Shown piece by piece: positions 21,339 through 33,031 of a stretch of DNA of 64,000 nucleotides. This DNA is from Triticum aestivum. Lineage: Eukaryota; Streptophyta; Magnoliopsida; Poales; Poaceae. Positions within the stretch are counted from its first letter, which is position 1, and the number at the start of each line of letters is the position of its first letter. The stretch lies in the NCBI RefSeq assembly GCF_018294505.1, contig NC_057802.1, positions 308,190,961 through 308,254,960 of the forward strand, in the 5' to 3' direction. The notes below the pieces were generated by a model. The model had not been told where the DNA came from, did no database searches, and was given only the letters and a program-made list of their open reading frames with translations. The position numbers were made by a program, and so were the translations under genes.

Positions 21339-22999
21339 TGATATCTACTACGCAACATTCTTCTTGTAGACGTTGTTGGGCCTCCAAGTGCAGAGGTTTG
21401 TAGGACAGTAGCAAATTTCCCTCAAGTGGATGACCTAAGGTTTATCAATCCGTGGGAGGCGTAGGATGAAGATGGTCTCTCTCAAGCAACCCTGCAACCA
21501 AATAACAAAGAGTCTCTTGTGTCCCCAACACGCCCAATACAATGGTAAATTGTATAGGTGCACTAGTTCGGCGAAGATATGGTGATACAAGTGCAATATG
21601 GATGGTAGATATAGGTTTTTGTAATCCGAAATTATAAAAACAGCAAGGTAACTAATGATAAAAGTGAGCGTAAACGGTATTGCAATGCTAGGAAACAAGG
21701 CCTAGGGTTCATACTTTCACTAGTGCAAGTTCTCTCAACAATAATAACATAATTGGATCATATAACTATCCCTCAACATGCAACAAAGAGTCACTCCAAA
21801 GTCACTAATAGCGGAGAACAAACGAAGAGATTATGGTAGGGTACGAAACCACCTCAAAGTTATTCTTTCCGATCAATCCATTGGGCTATTCCTATAAGTG
21901 TCACAAACAGCCCTAGAGTTCGTAGTAAAATAACACCTTAAAGCACACATCAACCAAAACCCTAATGTCACCTAGATACTCCAATGTCACCTCAAGTATC
22001 CGTGGGTATGATTATACAATATGCATCACACAATCTCAGATTCATCTATTCCACCAACACATAGAACCTCAAAGAGTGCCCCTAAGTTTCTACCGGAGAG
22101 TCAAGACGAAAATGTGTGCCAACCCCTATGCATAGGTTCATGGGCGGAACCCGCAAGTTGATCACCAAAACATACATCAAGTGAATCAATAGAATAACCC
22201 ATTGTCACCACGGTTATCCCACGCAAGACATACATCAAGTGTTCTCAAATCATTAAAGACTCAATCCGATAAAATAACTTCAAAGGGAAAACTCAATCCA
22301 TTACAAGAGAGTAGAGGGGGAGAAACATCATAAGATCCAACTACAATAGCAAAGCTCGCGATACATCAAGATCGTATCACCTCAAGAATACGAGAGAGAG
22401 AGAGATCAAACACATAGCTACTGGTACATACCCTTAGCCCCGAGGGTGATCTACTCCCTCCTCATCATGGAGAACGCCGGGATGATGAAGATGGCCACCG
22501 GTGAGGGATCCCCCCTCTGGCAGGGTGCCGGAATAGGGTCCAGATTGGTTTTTGGTGGCTACAGAGGCTTGTGGCGACGAAACTCCCGATCTATTCTGTT
22601 CCCCGAAGGTTTTAGGGTATATTGGTATATATAGGAGGAAGAAATACGTCAAGGGGGCCACGAGGGCCCCATGAGGGTGGAGGGTGCGCCCAGGGGGGTG
22701 GGCGCCCCCCCTGCCTCGTGCCTTCCTCGTTGATCCCCTGACTGCACTCCAAGTCCCCTGGATTGCTTCCGTTCCAAAAATAACTTTCCCGAAGGTTTCA
22801 TTCCGTCTGGACTCTGTTTGATATTCCTTTTCTGCGAAACACTGAAACAAGGGAAAAACAACAACTGGCACTGGGCTCTGGGTTAATAGGTTAGTCCCAA
22901 AAATAATATAAAAGTGCATAATAAAGCCCATAAACATCAAAACAGATAATATAATAGCATGGAACAATCAAAAATTATAGATACGTTGGAGATGTATCA
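21339..22999 (-). repeat. 5' LTR of the non-autonomous Athila-type element
   Basis: On the minus strand it starts TGATACATCTCCAACGTATC and ends GTAGATATCA, 1661 bp. A TATA box (minus strand CCTATATATACC) lies near 22626-22637. The start resembles the LTRs of the 550 and 50791 elements, so the families are related. The right flank is TTGGG (23000-23004). Confidence 0.8.
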
Positions 23000-24119
23000 T
23001 TGGGCGGTGAGCTTGGAGTGCTCGGAGAGGCTGGAGGGGTCTGAATTTATAGGCGGAGGGGGGTGGAGGTACGTGGCTCCGCCGGAGCTCTCTAGAAGCG
23101 GCGCACGGCAACGTGGAGCGCCAGCGCGGAGGGGGCAAAGCTTAAGAGCTCACGCAGGCACTGTGAAGCTTGAAGACGAGCACATGAGGTGGTTGGAGAA
23201 GAAGACAGGGGCATGGGCGCACTATGGCTTTGGCCGCGACGTGCCCGTGCTTGCTGCGGCTGCTCCGGCATCGGTGAGCGGTAGGGAGGGGTCAAGGGCA
23301 ATGAGACGAAGATGGTGGCGCGGTGCGGCAGTCGTCGGCGAGCTCTGGAACGAGCACACACGAAACAGACACGCGGGCGTAGCACAGAGCGCGTCGGACG
23401 CGTTGCCAGGGCCATGTCTTCATGCAGTCACCACACTGGCATGGTCAAAACGACGCCCACGCGAGGCCAAACCATGTCTAGTGTGTTGTCCGTGCAGTGT
23501 TTGGTCTAGAGGAAGAGATGGCACACTGCCGGGCCGACTAGATGAGACTAGAGCTTCTTGGCAAGTTTCTCGACAAAAACTTGGACGCCAAGTTTGTATG
23601 GCTTCTAGAAGGAGATTAGGGCTAATCTTCTGGATTTAAGCTTTTCTTAGGAGGGTAATGAGGCTAAAAAAATCAGCCTCATTGGATCAAGGAAAAGTAT
23701 ACTTGCTATAGAAACTGCATTTTGGGGTCAAAACAGAAATGATTTCCCGTAGCAAAGATATTCCAAAAAGTTATGCAATATTTTTGCTTAGGGAGGTGTG
23801 CCAAGGTCTAAAGAATATTTGGGAATTTTCTCAGATTTTTGGGAGCAAGAAAAATGTGGGTTGCTTTGGAACACAAGTTTCTAAATTGAGTTTCAGAGAA
23901 GAAAAAGAATATTTTTCTTTTATGAAAAATATTCCTTGGGTTATTTTGGGATTTTCAGAGAAAGAATGATGGTTATGAGAGGGATGGGTCACTTGGGTGA
24001 AAATCGAGGACATGCCCAAGTGGTTAAGTCCATTTGAATTGATTCAAAAAAACCCCAAATTCAAAGCAGAGGCAAATGAAGTCCGGAAAAAGAGAGAAGG
24101 CAAAAACCAGGCTGTCACA
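23000..24119 (-). repeat. Gypsy-type LTR fragment, family unassigned
   Basis: On the minus strand it begins TGTGACAGCCTGGTTTTTGC and runs through AT-rich then GC-rich sequence to a TATA box (CCTATAAATTCAG, about 23043-23055), the usual U3 layout of a long Gypsy LTR. Its end was cut by the element ending at 22999. On the right it meets the Copia LTR interior directly at 24120, so it probably inserted there; the other side of that insertion is deleted. Apparent ORFs (22959-23639 +, 23092-23415 -) fall in GC-rich U3 sequence and are not supported. Confidence 0.55.
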
Positions 24120-24616
24120 ATGGTTTCCTAGCCATAGACATGATTTGTTATTTGTTAATGGGATCACGTCATTAGGAGAATGATGTGATGGACAAGACCC
24201 AAACTATAAACGTAGCATATGGTCGTATCAAGTTTATTGCTATCGTTTTCTGCATGTCAAGTATCTGTTCCTATGACCATGAGATCATGCAACTCACTGA
24301 CACTAGAGGAGTACCTTGTGTGTATCAAACATTGCAACATAACTGGGTGGCTATAAAGATACTCTGCAGGTATCTCCGAGGGTGTCTGTTGAATTGGCAT
24401 GGATCAAGACTGGGATTTGTCACTCCGTATGACAGATAGGTATCTCAGGGCCCACTCGGTAATGCAGCATCACAATGAGCTTGCAAGGAATGTGACTAAA
24501 GAGTTATCCACGGGATCTCGTATTACGGAACGAGTAAAGAGACTTGCCGGTAACGAGATTGAACTAGGTATGGAGATACAGATGATCGAATCTCGGGCAA
24601 GCAACATATCGCCGGA
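24120..24616 (+). repeat. Old Copia 5' LTR, first surviving part
   Basis: Matches 37225-37690 of the old 3' LTR and the corresponding part of the Angela LTR (ATGATGTGATGGACAAGACC). It ends CCGGA at 24612-24616, one copy of the target site used by the inserted element. The LTR continues at 31214. Confidence 0.85.
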
Positions 24617-26181
24617 TGATACGTCTCCATCGTATCTATAATTTTTGCTTGTTTCATGTTTTTATATTATCATTCTTGGATGTTTTACAATCATTTTATA
24701 GCAACTTTATATCATTTTTGGGACTAACCTGTTGACATAGTGCCCAATGCCATTTGTTGTTTTTTGCTTATTTTTTTCGTAGAATATCAGTACCAAACGG
24801 AGTCCAAACACAGTGAATTTTTTGGAGATTTTATCTGGAACAGAAGACACCCAGTGGGCCAAAGAAGTACCAGCGGGGAGGCCCGAGGTGAGCACAAGAC
24901 ACCTGGGTGCGCCAGGAGGCCCAAGTGCGCCCAGGTGGGTTGTGCCCACCTCGGAGCCCCCCTGTACCTCCTCTTCGCCCTATAAATTCCCAAATATTCC
25001 AGAAAACCTAGAGGAGTCGACGAAACACAATTCCAGCCGCCGCAAGTTCCAGAACCATGAGATCCAATCTAGACACCATCATGGAGGGGTTCATCACCCT
25101 CATTGGTGCCTCTCAAATGATGCGTGAGTAGTTCACCATAGACCTAAGGATCCGTAGGCAGTAGCTAGATGGCTTCTTCTCTCTTTTTGATTCTCCATAC
25201 AATGGTCTCTTGGAGACCTATTTGATGTAATTCTTCTTGCGGTGTGTTTGTTGGGATCCGATGAATTTTGAGTTTATGATTAGATCTATGTCCATGAATA
25301 TTATTTGAGTCTTCTTTGATCTCCTATATGCATGATTATTTATAACCTTGTATTTATTCTTCAAATCTTTGGTTTAGTTAGGCCAACTAGATCGATTTTT
25401 CTTGCCATGGGAAGAGGTTCTTTGTGATGGGTTTGATCTTGCGGTGTTCTTTCCCAGTGACAGAAGGGGCAGCAAGACACGCATGTATCGTTGCTATTAA
25501 GGATAACAAGATGGGGGCTATTCCTACATGAATAGATCTCGTCTACATCATGTCATCATTCCTATTGCATTACTCCGTTTCTCCATGAACTTAATACACT
25601 AGATGCATGTTAGCGGTCGATGTGTGGAGTAATAGTAGTAGATGCAGGCAGGAGTCGGTCTACTAATCTTTGACGTGATGCCTATATATTGATCATTGCC
25701 TTGGATATCATCATAATTATTCGATCTTCTATCAATTGCCCAACAGTAATTTGTTTACCCACTGTATGCTATTTTCTCGAGAGAAGCCACTAGTGAAATC
25801 TATGGCCCCGGGGTCTATCCTTTATCATAGTTGCTTTGAGATCTATTTTTATTCGCTTTTATTTTCAGATCTATTATTCCAAAAACCCAAAGATACCTTG
25901 CTGCACTTTTTATTACTTATTCTATTTCATGTTTTATCGAGAGCTATTTATCCAATCTACCACAAATCTATCTATCTTTTTACCGTGGAGGGATTGACAA
26001 CCCCTCTTACGCCCGGGTTGCAAGTATTTGTTCTTTGTGTGCAGGTACCGTTTACATAGTGTTGCTTGGTTCTCCTACTGGATTGATACCTTGGTTTCAT
26101 GACTAAGGGAAATACCTACTGTAGTTGTACTGCATCATCCCTTCCTCTTTGGGGAATACCGACATAGTTCAAGCGACGTCA
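24617..26181 (+). repeat. 5' LTR of the nested element
   Basis: Starts TGATACGTCTCCATCG, ends AAGCGACGTCA, 1565 bp. A TATA-like CCTATAAATTCC lies near 24980-24991. The ORFs inside are shadows. Confidence 0.85.
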
Positions 26182-26192
26182 AAAGGAATTTA

Positions 26193-26210
26193 TGGCACCG
26201 TTACCGGGGA
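26193..26210 (+). other. tRNA-Asp primer binding site (two mismatches)
   Basis: TGGCACCGTTACCGGGGA, eleven bases after the LTR. It differs from the perfect tRNA-Asp complement by two G to A changes, typical of decay of methylated CpG. Confidence 0.8.
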
Positions 26211-26433
26211 GGATCAAGTCAATATCTATCAGGTACCTAATCACAAATCTCGTCTCCTTGCAATTTATATTATTTGGCATTTGCCTCTCGTTTTCATCTC
26301 CCCCGCTTCACAAAAATTTGCCTTTTATTTGCCTTATTTTTTGTTTGCCTTTTTCTCGTTCGATCTTTTGTTTGCTTGTGTTGCCATGTGTCTTCTATTT
26401 GCTTACATCTTCACTTGCTAAATATCTATTGAT

Positions 26434-27270
26434 ATGGATCCTCATCCACTTGCTAATATTTTCAAAAGATCCAATTATGATGAACCAATTGCTAGGAGTT
26501 CACTAGATTATCTTTATGAAGTTTTGCTTGAGATTCATGAATCTGAAAATTGTGATGAAGTGTTAAACGAAGAAATTTATAAAGTGATTCATGATAGCTC
26601 CTTGAATGAAAAGCATGATTGCAATGGTGTTATTATAAATTCTATTAATGTCAATTGTGTTAGTGATATGCAAAACCCCAAGCTTGGGGATGCTTGTTTT
26701 GTCATGTCCACTACTTATTGCAATGATCATGATTAGGGTGATAATGATTCTTATGATCTTGAAAATTTATTTAAACCTCTTGATGAATATGCTTGCGATA
26801 ATATTAAAAGTGGGTTTGGAAGGGTGTCAACTTTAGCTAAAAATAATCCCACATATATGGAGAGTGTTCAATCTTATGAAATATTTGATAAAAGTGGGCT
26901 TGGAGAGGTCATGACTTTATTTGATGATAATCCCACTATTTTGGAAGAGTGTCAACTTTGCATGCATGTGGATCATGAAGATAATATTTTATGTGATAGT
27001 TATATTGTTGAATTTGATTATGATCCTACATGTAATTATTATGAGAGAGGAAAATATGGTTGTAGAAATTTTCATGTTACTAAATTACCTCTCGTTATGT
27101 TGAGATCGTCAATGTTTTATTCCTCTTCTTTGCATATGTTAGATGTTTCTTGTCTTGATAATTTGTTTGCTTATAAAATTCCGATGCATAGGAAGTATGT
27201 TAGACTTAAATGTGTTTGTCATATTTTTCATGATGCTCTCTTTGTGTTTCAATTCTCATCTTTCGTGTGA
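26434..27270 (+). pseudogene. Orphan ORF protein, copy 2 (one in-frame stop)
   Basis: 279 codons from ATG at 26434 to TGA at 27270 with one TAG at 26734-26736; the frame stays open on both sides. It is homologous along its length to the minus-strand ORF at 20388-21218 (see there for shared blocks). The protein is acidic in the first two thirds and basic or aromatic near the C-terminus (KIPMHRKYVRLKC). No enzymatic or zinc-knuckle motif. It occupies the gag position of an element otherwise without coding capacity. The single stop suggests recent loss. Confidence 0.65.
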
Positions 27271-27314
27271 GCATCGTTGAAATCTCAAGCCTATCTTAAT
27301 GGCTATAAAGATAG

Positions 27315-27334
27315 CGCTTGTTGGGAGGCAACCC
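27315..27334 (+). other. Conserved post-ORF module
   Basis: CGCTTGTTGGGAGGCAACCC, 45 bp after the ORF stop. The same 20-mer, with at most one change, follows the coding region of the other two non-autonomous elements (20323-20342 and 55150-55169, both minus strand). About 100 bp on, GTGTTTGTGCCAAGT is also shared by all three. The function is unknown. Confidence 0.6.
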
Positions 27335-29641
27335 AATGAATAAAATTTATTTTTGCCTTTTTCTTTCTGTTCTTGAGTTTTTGCACAATTATGCTACTGC
27401 TATGATTGTGTTTTTTATGTTTTAATTAGTGTTTGTGCCAAGTAAAGCCTTTGGGATCATGTTGGGTAATAGTTGATTTGATCTTGTTGAAAAACGGAAA
27501 CTTTTGCACCTAGTAACAAAATTGTTTAAAATCACAAAGGCATGATAAAATCTTGATTTTTGTACACAAGATTGATTTACAAATTGCCTATGTTTTCCAA
27601 AATTTTCAGAATTTTTGGAGTTACATAAGTATGGGAATTATTCGCATCTTTACAGATTGTTCTATTTTTGACAGATTCTGTTTTCATTGCATCATGTGCT
27701 TATTTTGATGAATCTATGGATTTTATCGGGAGGTATAAGCCATGGAAAAGTTCGAATATAGTAGATATAATGAAATAACAAAATTTGAATGGGTTTGCAA
27801 CAGTACTTAAAGTAAAGATTAGTTTTCTTATACTAACAGATCTCATGAAGGTTTTGTTAAGTTTTGTGTGATTAGAGTTTTCAAGTTTTGGGTGAGATCA
27901 CGATGGATGAAGGAATAAGGAGTGAAAAGAGCCTAAGCTTGTGGATGCCCCATGGCACCCCAAGTTAATATTCAAGGAGAAACAAGCAACTAAGCTTGTG
28001 GATGCCCCAGAAGGAATACCCTGTTTCTTCTAACGACCATCGGTATTTTACTTGGAGCTATATTTTTGTTCGTCACATATCATGAGTTTTGCTTGGAGCG
28101 TCTTGTATTATATGAGTCTTTGCTTGTTTTTATTTTTATTTTTTCACAAGTATCCTTGCTGGACACACCTATTTGAGAAAGCCAAAATTATGCTATGATT
28201 CACTTACATTTATTTGAGAGTTAGTAATTTTAAAGAAATTCTCTCATACCTCACTTATATTATTTTGAGAGACGACAAATTTTATGCTCATGTTCTTCAC
28301 TTAGATTTGTTTGAGCTTGTCAAAAGTAATTGCAATATATGAAACTAGTCCAAAGTGATAGGTATTCAAGACGGATATAATAAAAACTTTCATGAAGATC
28401 ATTGGACAAAATAAACTTGATTCTTTGTAATAGTTTTGAGATATGATGATAGTGATATGTGGGTCATGTTGGTGAGTAATTATGCTGTAGTAAGAATATT
28501 GGGTTAAGGTTTGTGATTCCCTACGCAAGCACGAAAGTCAATAATTAAGCAATGAAATTATATCCTACTTGTGGTGCATTATTCGGTGTTAGTTATGCTT
28601 AATGCTCGCTTATGATATTTTTCATTTCTTGGTTGGTTGCTTCTCAATCTTTTTGCTAGCCTCCACTTGTACTAAGTAGAAATACTACTTGTGCATCCAA
28701 AATCCTTAAACTCAGTTTTGCCATATGAGTCCACCATACCTACCTATATGCGGTATTTACATGCCATTCTAAGCAAAAAAAATTGTGCCATCTCTAATTT
28801 TCAAAATTATTTTCCTTTTTGTGTGCTCGTACCGCTCATGAAGCGGCAGGGGGTGGCCAATATTTTCCATGCTGGATATGTTATTCTCAATATGAGTGTT
28901 TATTCACTTGTCATTGCACGAGAGTACGGCGGTAATAGGGATGCCCAGTCCTGAAATGAAAAAGAAATTTACTTTATGTTGTCAAATAATAAATTCCTTG
29001 GAAAGTGTTGGTATGGATGGCACACGTGGATACAGCTAGTCGTGGAGTGTGAAAGTATGGTGGAAAAAGCAATAAACTTTATTTTATGTTTGGGAATCGC
29101 CTATGATATATCTAGCATGGAAAGTGTTGGGAATTACTCGGTCATTTTCGTTGATGGGAAAAGTATACCTCTCAAAAAAATTATCTCTCAATTTAAGCTT
29201 TGAGCTCTGGCACCTCTACAAATCCCTACTTCCCTTTGCGAAGGGCCTATCTATTTACTTTATGCACTTTTTATTTGTATTTGAGTCTCCATCTCCTCTT
29301 ATAAAGCACCAACTAAGGGGCACTATGATCGTACTTGAGCATTGGATGTAGCTAATATGCGAGTGTGTTTCACGAATGGATCAATGATTGAGCATGATAG
29401 GCTAGGGATAACTTTATTTAGTGTTGATATTTTGAAAGACATGGTTGCTTGTTGATATGCTTGAGTATTGAAATCTTCATGTCAAAACTAGACTATTGCT
29501 TTGAAACATATAAAAGTTCAAATGTCCGTGCTACAAAAGAAATGAATATGTGATGAACATGTTAGGCAGCATTCCACATCAAAAATTATGTTTTTATCGT
29601 TTACCTACTCGAGGACGAGTAGGAATTAAGCTTGGGGTTGT
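27335..29641 (+). other. Long untranslated 3' tail of the nested element
   Basis: About 2.3 kb of AT-rich sequence without a credible ORF. It holds two TAAGCTTGTGGATGCCCC words (about 27937 and 27991) that resemble the polypurine tract TTAAGCTTGGGG just before the LTR at 29642. Confidence 0.6.
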
Positions 29642-31213
29642 TGATATGTCTCCAGCGTATCTATAATTTTTGCTTGTTCCATGCTGTTACATTATCATTC
29701 TTGGATGTTTTACAATCATTTTATAGCAAATTTATATCATTTTTGGGACTAACCTATTGACATAGTGCCCAGTGCCATTTGCTGTTTTTGCTTGTTTTTT
29801 ACTTCGCAGAATATCAGTACCAAACGGAGCCAAATGCAGCGAAACTTTTTGGAGATTTTTTCTGGACCAGAAGACACCCACTGGGCCAAAGAAGTATCAG
29901 AGGGGAGGCCCGAGGTGAGAACAAGACACCTGGGCGCGCCAGGAGGCCCAGGCGCGCCCAGGTGGGTTGTGCCCACCTCGGAGGCCCCCTGCACCGCCTC
30001 TTCGCCCTATAAATTCCTAAATATTCCATAAACCCTATGGGAGTCGACGAAACATAATTCCAACCGCCGCAAGTTCCAGAACCACGAGATCCAATCTAGA
30101 CACCATCACAGAGGGGTTCATCATCCTCATTGGTGCCTCTCCGATGATGCGTGAGTAGTTCACCATAGACCTAAGGGTCCGTAGGCAGTAGCTAGATGGT
30201 TTCTTCTCTCTTTTTGATTCTAAATACAATGGTCTCGGAGATCTACTTGATGTAATTCCTTTTGCGGTGTGTTTGTTGGGATCCGATGAACTTTGAGTTT
30301 ATGATCAGATTTATATCCATGAATATTATTTGAGTCTTCTTTGATCTCTTATATGCATGATTATTTAAAGCCTCGTATTTCTTCTTTGAATCTTTGGTTT
30401 AGTTAGGCCAACTAGATCGATTTTTCTTGCCATGGGAAGAGGTGCTTTGTGATGGGTTCGATCTTGTGGTGTTCTTTCCTAGTGATAGAAGGGCCAGCAA
30501 GACACGCATGTATCATTGCTATTAAGGATAGCAAGATGGGGGCTATTCCTACATGAATAGATCTCGTCTACATCATGTCATTGTTCTTATTGCATTATTC
30601 TGTTTCTCCATGAACTTAATACACTAGATGCATGCTGGATAGTGGTCGATGTGTGGAGTAATAGTAGTAGATGCAGGCAGGAGTCGGTCTACTAATCTTG
30701 GACGTGATGCCTATATATTGATCATTGCCTTGCATATCATCATAATTATTCGATCTTCTATCAATTGCCCAATAGTAATTTGTTTACCCACCGTATGCTA
30801 TTTTCTCGAGAGAAGCCACTAGTGAAATCTATGGCCCCCAGGTCTATCCTTTATCATATTTTCTTTGAGATCTATTTTTATTTGCTTTTATTTTCAAATC
30901 TATTATTCCAAAAGCCCAAAAATACTTTGCTGCACTTTTTTATTACTTATTTTATTTTGTGTTTTTTCGAGAGCTATTTATCCAATCTAACACAAATCTA
31001 TCTATCTTTTTACCGTGGAGGGATTGACAACCCCTCTTATGCGTCGGGTTGCAAGTATATGTTCTTTGTGTGCAGGTACTATTTACATAGTGTTGCTTGG
31101 TTCTCCTACTGGATTGATACCTTGGTTTCATAACTGAGGGAAATACCTACCATAGTTGTACTGCATCATCCCTTCCTCTTTGGGGAAATACCGACGTAGT
31201 TCAAGCGACATCA
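29642..31213 (+). repeat. 3' LTR of the nested element
   Basis: Starts TGATATGTCTCCAGCG, ends AAGCGACATCA, 1572 bp, homologous end to end with 24617-26181. Confidence 0.88.
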
Positions 31214-32246
31214 CCAGATAAAGGGAATTGCATACGGATTGATTGAATCCTTGACATTGTGGTTCAACCGATAAAGATCTTCATTGAATATGTAGGAACC
31301 AATATGGGCATCCAGGTTCCGCTATTGGTTATTGACCGGAGAGGAGTCTCGGTCATGTCTGCATATTCCCGAACCCGTAGGGTCGCACGCTTAACGTTCG
31401 GTGGTGCTAGGGTAGTATTGAGATATTAATAGTGGAAAGTCTGAAGGTTGTTTGGAGTCCTGGATGGGATCTGGGACGTCACGAGGAGCTCCGGAATACT
31501 CCGGAGGTAAAGATTCATATATGGAAAGTTGTTATCGGGGTTCCGGAAAAAGTTCGAGTTTTTTTGGTATTGTACCGAGAAGGTTCTAGAAGGTTTCGGA
31601 GTGGGGCCCCCACAACCCTGGTCTAGGTGCACTAAGATCCTCCCTTAAAAGGAATAGTATCATATCCCATAGGGATAAGATCAGGATCTCTAAAAAGGGG
31701 ATAGCGATCGGTGGGGAAGGAAAGGAGGGATTTCCTTCCTCCCCCTTTGGCCAACGACCCTAGGGCCTTGGAGGGCAAGCCACCAGCCCCCTCCATGCCT
31801 ATATAAAGGTGGGGAGGCATTGGGGGCAGCCACCCCTTGGACCCTTGCCCGTTACCTCTCCCAACTCCTCCCACGTTTCACCGGTACGCGCTTGGCGAAG
31901 CCCTGCCGAAATTTTGCCACCCCACCACCACCATACCGTCGTGTTGGTCCCGATCTCATCTACCCCCTCTCTCTTGCTTAATGTATCAAGAAGAAGAGGA
32001 CGCCGCCGAGCCGCATGTGTGCTAAACTCGAAGGTGCCGTCCGTTCGCCACTTGATCGGGAGTTTATGGATGGATCGTGATTGGATCATGAAGACGTTCG
32101 ACTACATCAACCGCGTTTTTTAACGCTTCCGCTTAGAGATCTACAAGGGTATGTAAGTCCAATCTCTCCTCTCGTAGATGTGCATCTCCTAGATTGATCT
32201 TGGTGAGCGTAGGAAAATTTTGTTTCCCATGCAACGTTCCCCAGCA
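31214..32246 (+). repeat. Old Copia 5' LTR, second part
   Basis: Continues the LTR interrupted at 24616 (31214-31218 is the second copy of the target site). It contains the GAACCCGTAGGGTC and TTATTGACCGGAGAGG words of the Angela-type LTR, a TATA box (CCTATATAAAGG, about 31797-31808) and ends GTTCCCCAGCA. A TGGCATCATGAGC primer site follows at 32248. Confidence 0.85.
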
Positions 32247-33031
32247 GTGGCATCATGAGCTAGGTCTATGCGTATATGACATCACGAGTAGAGCACAAAG
32301 GAGTTTGTGGGCTTTGATGTTCAGATTGCTTCCTTCCTTAGTCTTATTTTGATTCAGCGGTATTGTGGGATGGAGCAGCCCAGACCAACTTCACATGTCC
32401 ACGTACATGAGACCGGTTCCATCGACTGACATGCAACATGTTGCATAAAGATGGCTGGCGGGTGTCTGTCTCTCCCACCTTAGTTGAATTGGATTCGACA
32501 AAGGGGGTCCTTGTAGAAGGTTAAATAGAAACTTGAATATCACCGTTGTGGCTTTGCGTTGGTAAGAACAGTTCTTACTAGTTACCCATAACAGCCATGT
32601 AAAACATGCAACAACAAAGTAGAGGCCGTCTAACTTGTTTTTGCAGGGTATGTTGTGATATGATATGGCCAAAGACATGATGAGATATATTTGATGTATG
32701 AGATAATCATGTTTTGTATAGATTATCATGATGCGGAACACTTGGGTTAAACTTGATGAGCCTAGCATGTACAGACATGGCCTCAGAACACAAGAGACAG
32801 AAAGGTCAAACATGAGTCATATAGTAGATGTGATCAACATGGAGATGTTCACCATTGAAACCACCTCATCTCATGTGATGATCGGACTAGGGTTGGTAAA
32901 TTTGGATCACGTTACACTCGGACAACCGAAGGGATGTTGATTTGAGTGGGAGTTCTTAGGTAATATGATTAATTGAACTCTTTATCTTGAACAATAGTCT
33001 AATTTATGTTTGCAAATTATGTTGTAGATCA
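32247..33031 (+). other. Untranslated leader of the old Copia element
   Basis: About 785 bp between LTR and gag start, homologous to the leader of the younger Angela copy (39412-40708) but shorter. The word GAGCCTAGCATGTACAGAC occurs once here (about 32757) and twice in the younger copy. No ORF is supported. Confidence 0.7.

Larger units (their letters stand above)
18708..22999 (-). mobile_element. Non-autonomous Athila-lineage Gypsy element with orphan ORF, 3' end deleted
   Basis: On the minus strand: LTR (22999-21339), two tRNA-Asp primer binding sites, an orphan ORF (to 20388), a conserved non-coding module at 20323-20342 and an untranslated tail matching 53.5-55.2 kb of the element at 50791-57538. 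No RT, integrase or protease motif is present. The element stops abruptly near 18708, at a word shared with 53511, so its 3' LTR and about 1 kb of tail are missing. Mobilisation would have needed proteins in trans. Confidence 0.75.
24617..31213 (+). mobile_element. Non-autonomous Athila-lineage Gypsy element nested in the Copia LTR
   Basis: A complete two-LTR element: 5' LTR 24617-26181, tRNA-Asp primer site 26193-26210, orphan ORF 26434-27270, conserved module 27315-27334, long untranslated tail, polypurine tract, 3' LTR 29642-31213. Flanks CCGGA (24612-24616) and CCAGA (31214-31218) are a 5-bp target-site duplication with one change, and the Copia LTR reads through across the gap. No protease, RT or integrase is present. 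The first ~400 bp of the two LTRs differ at roughly 8% of sites by eye, so it is an old insertion. Confidence 0.88.

Noticed and set aside
22959..23639. 226-codon plus-strand ORF
   Set aside because: Crosses the boundary between two LTRs at 22999/23000 and runs antisense through a GC-rich U3 region.
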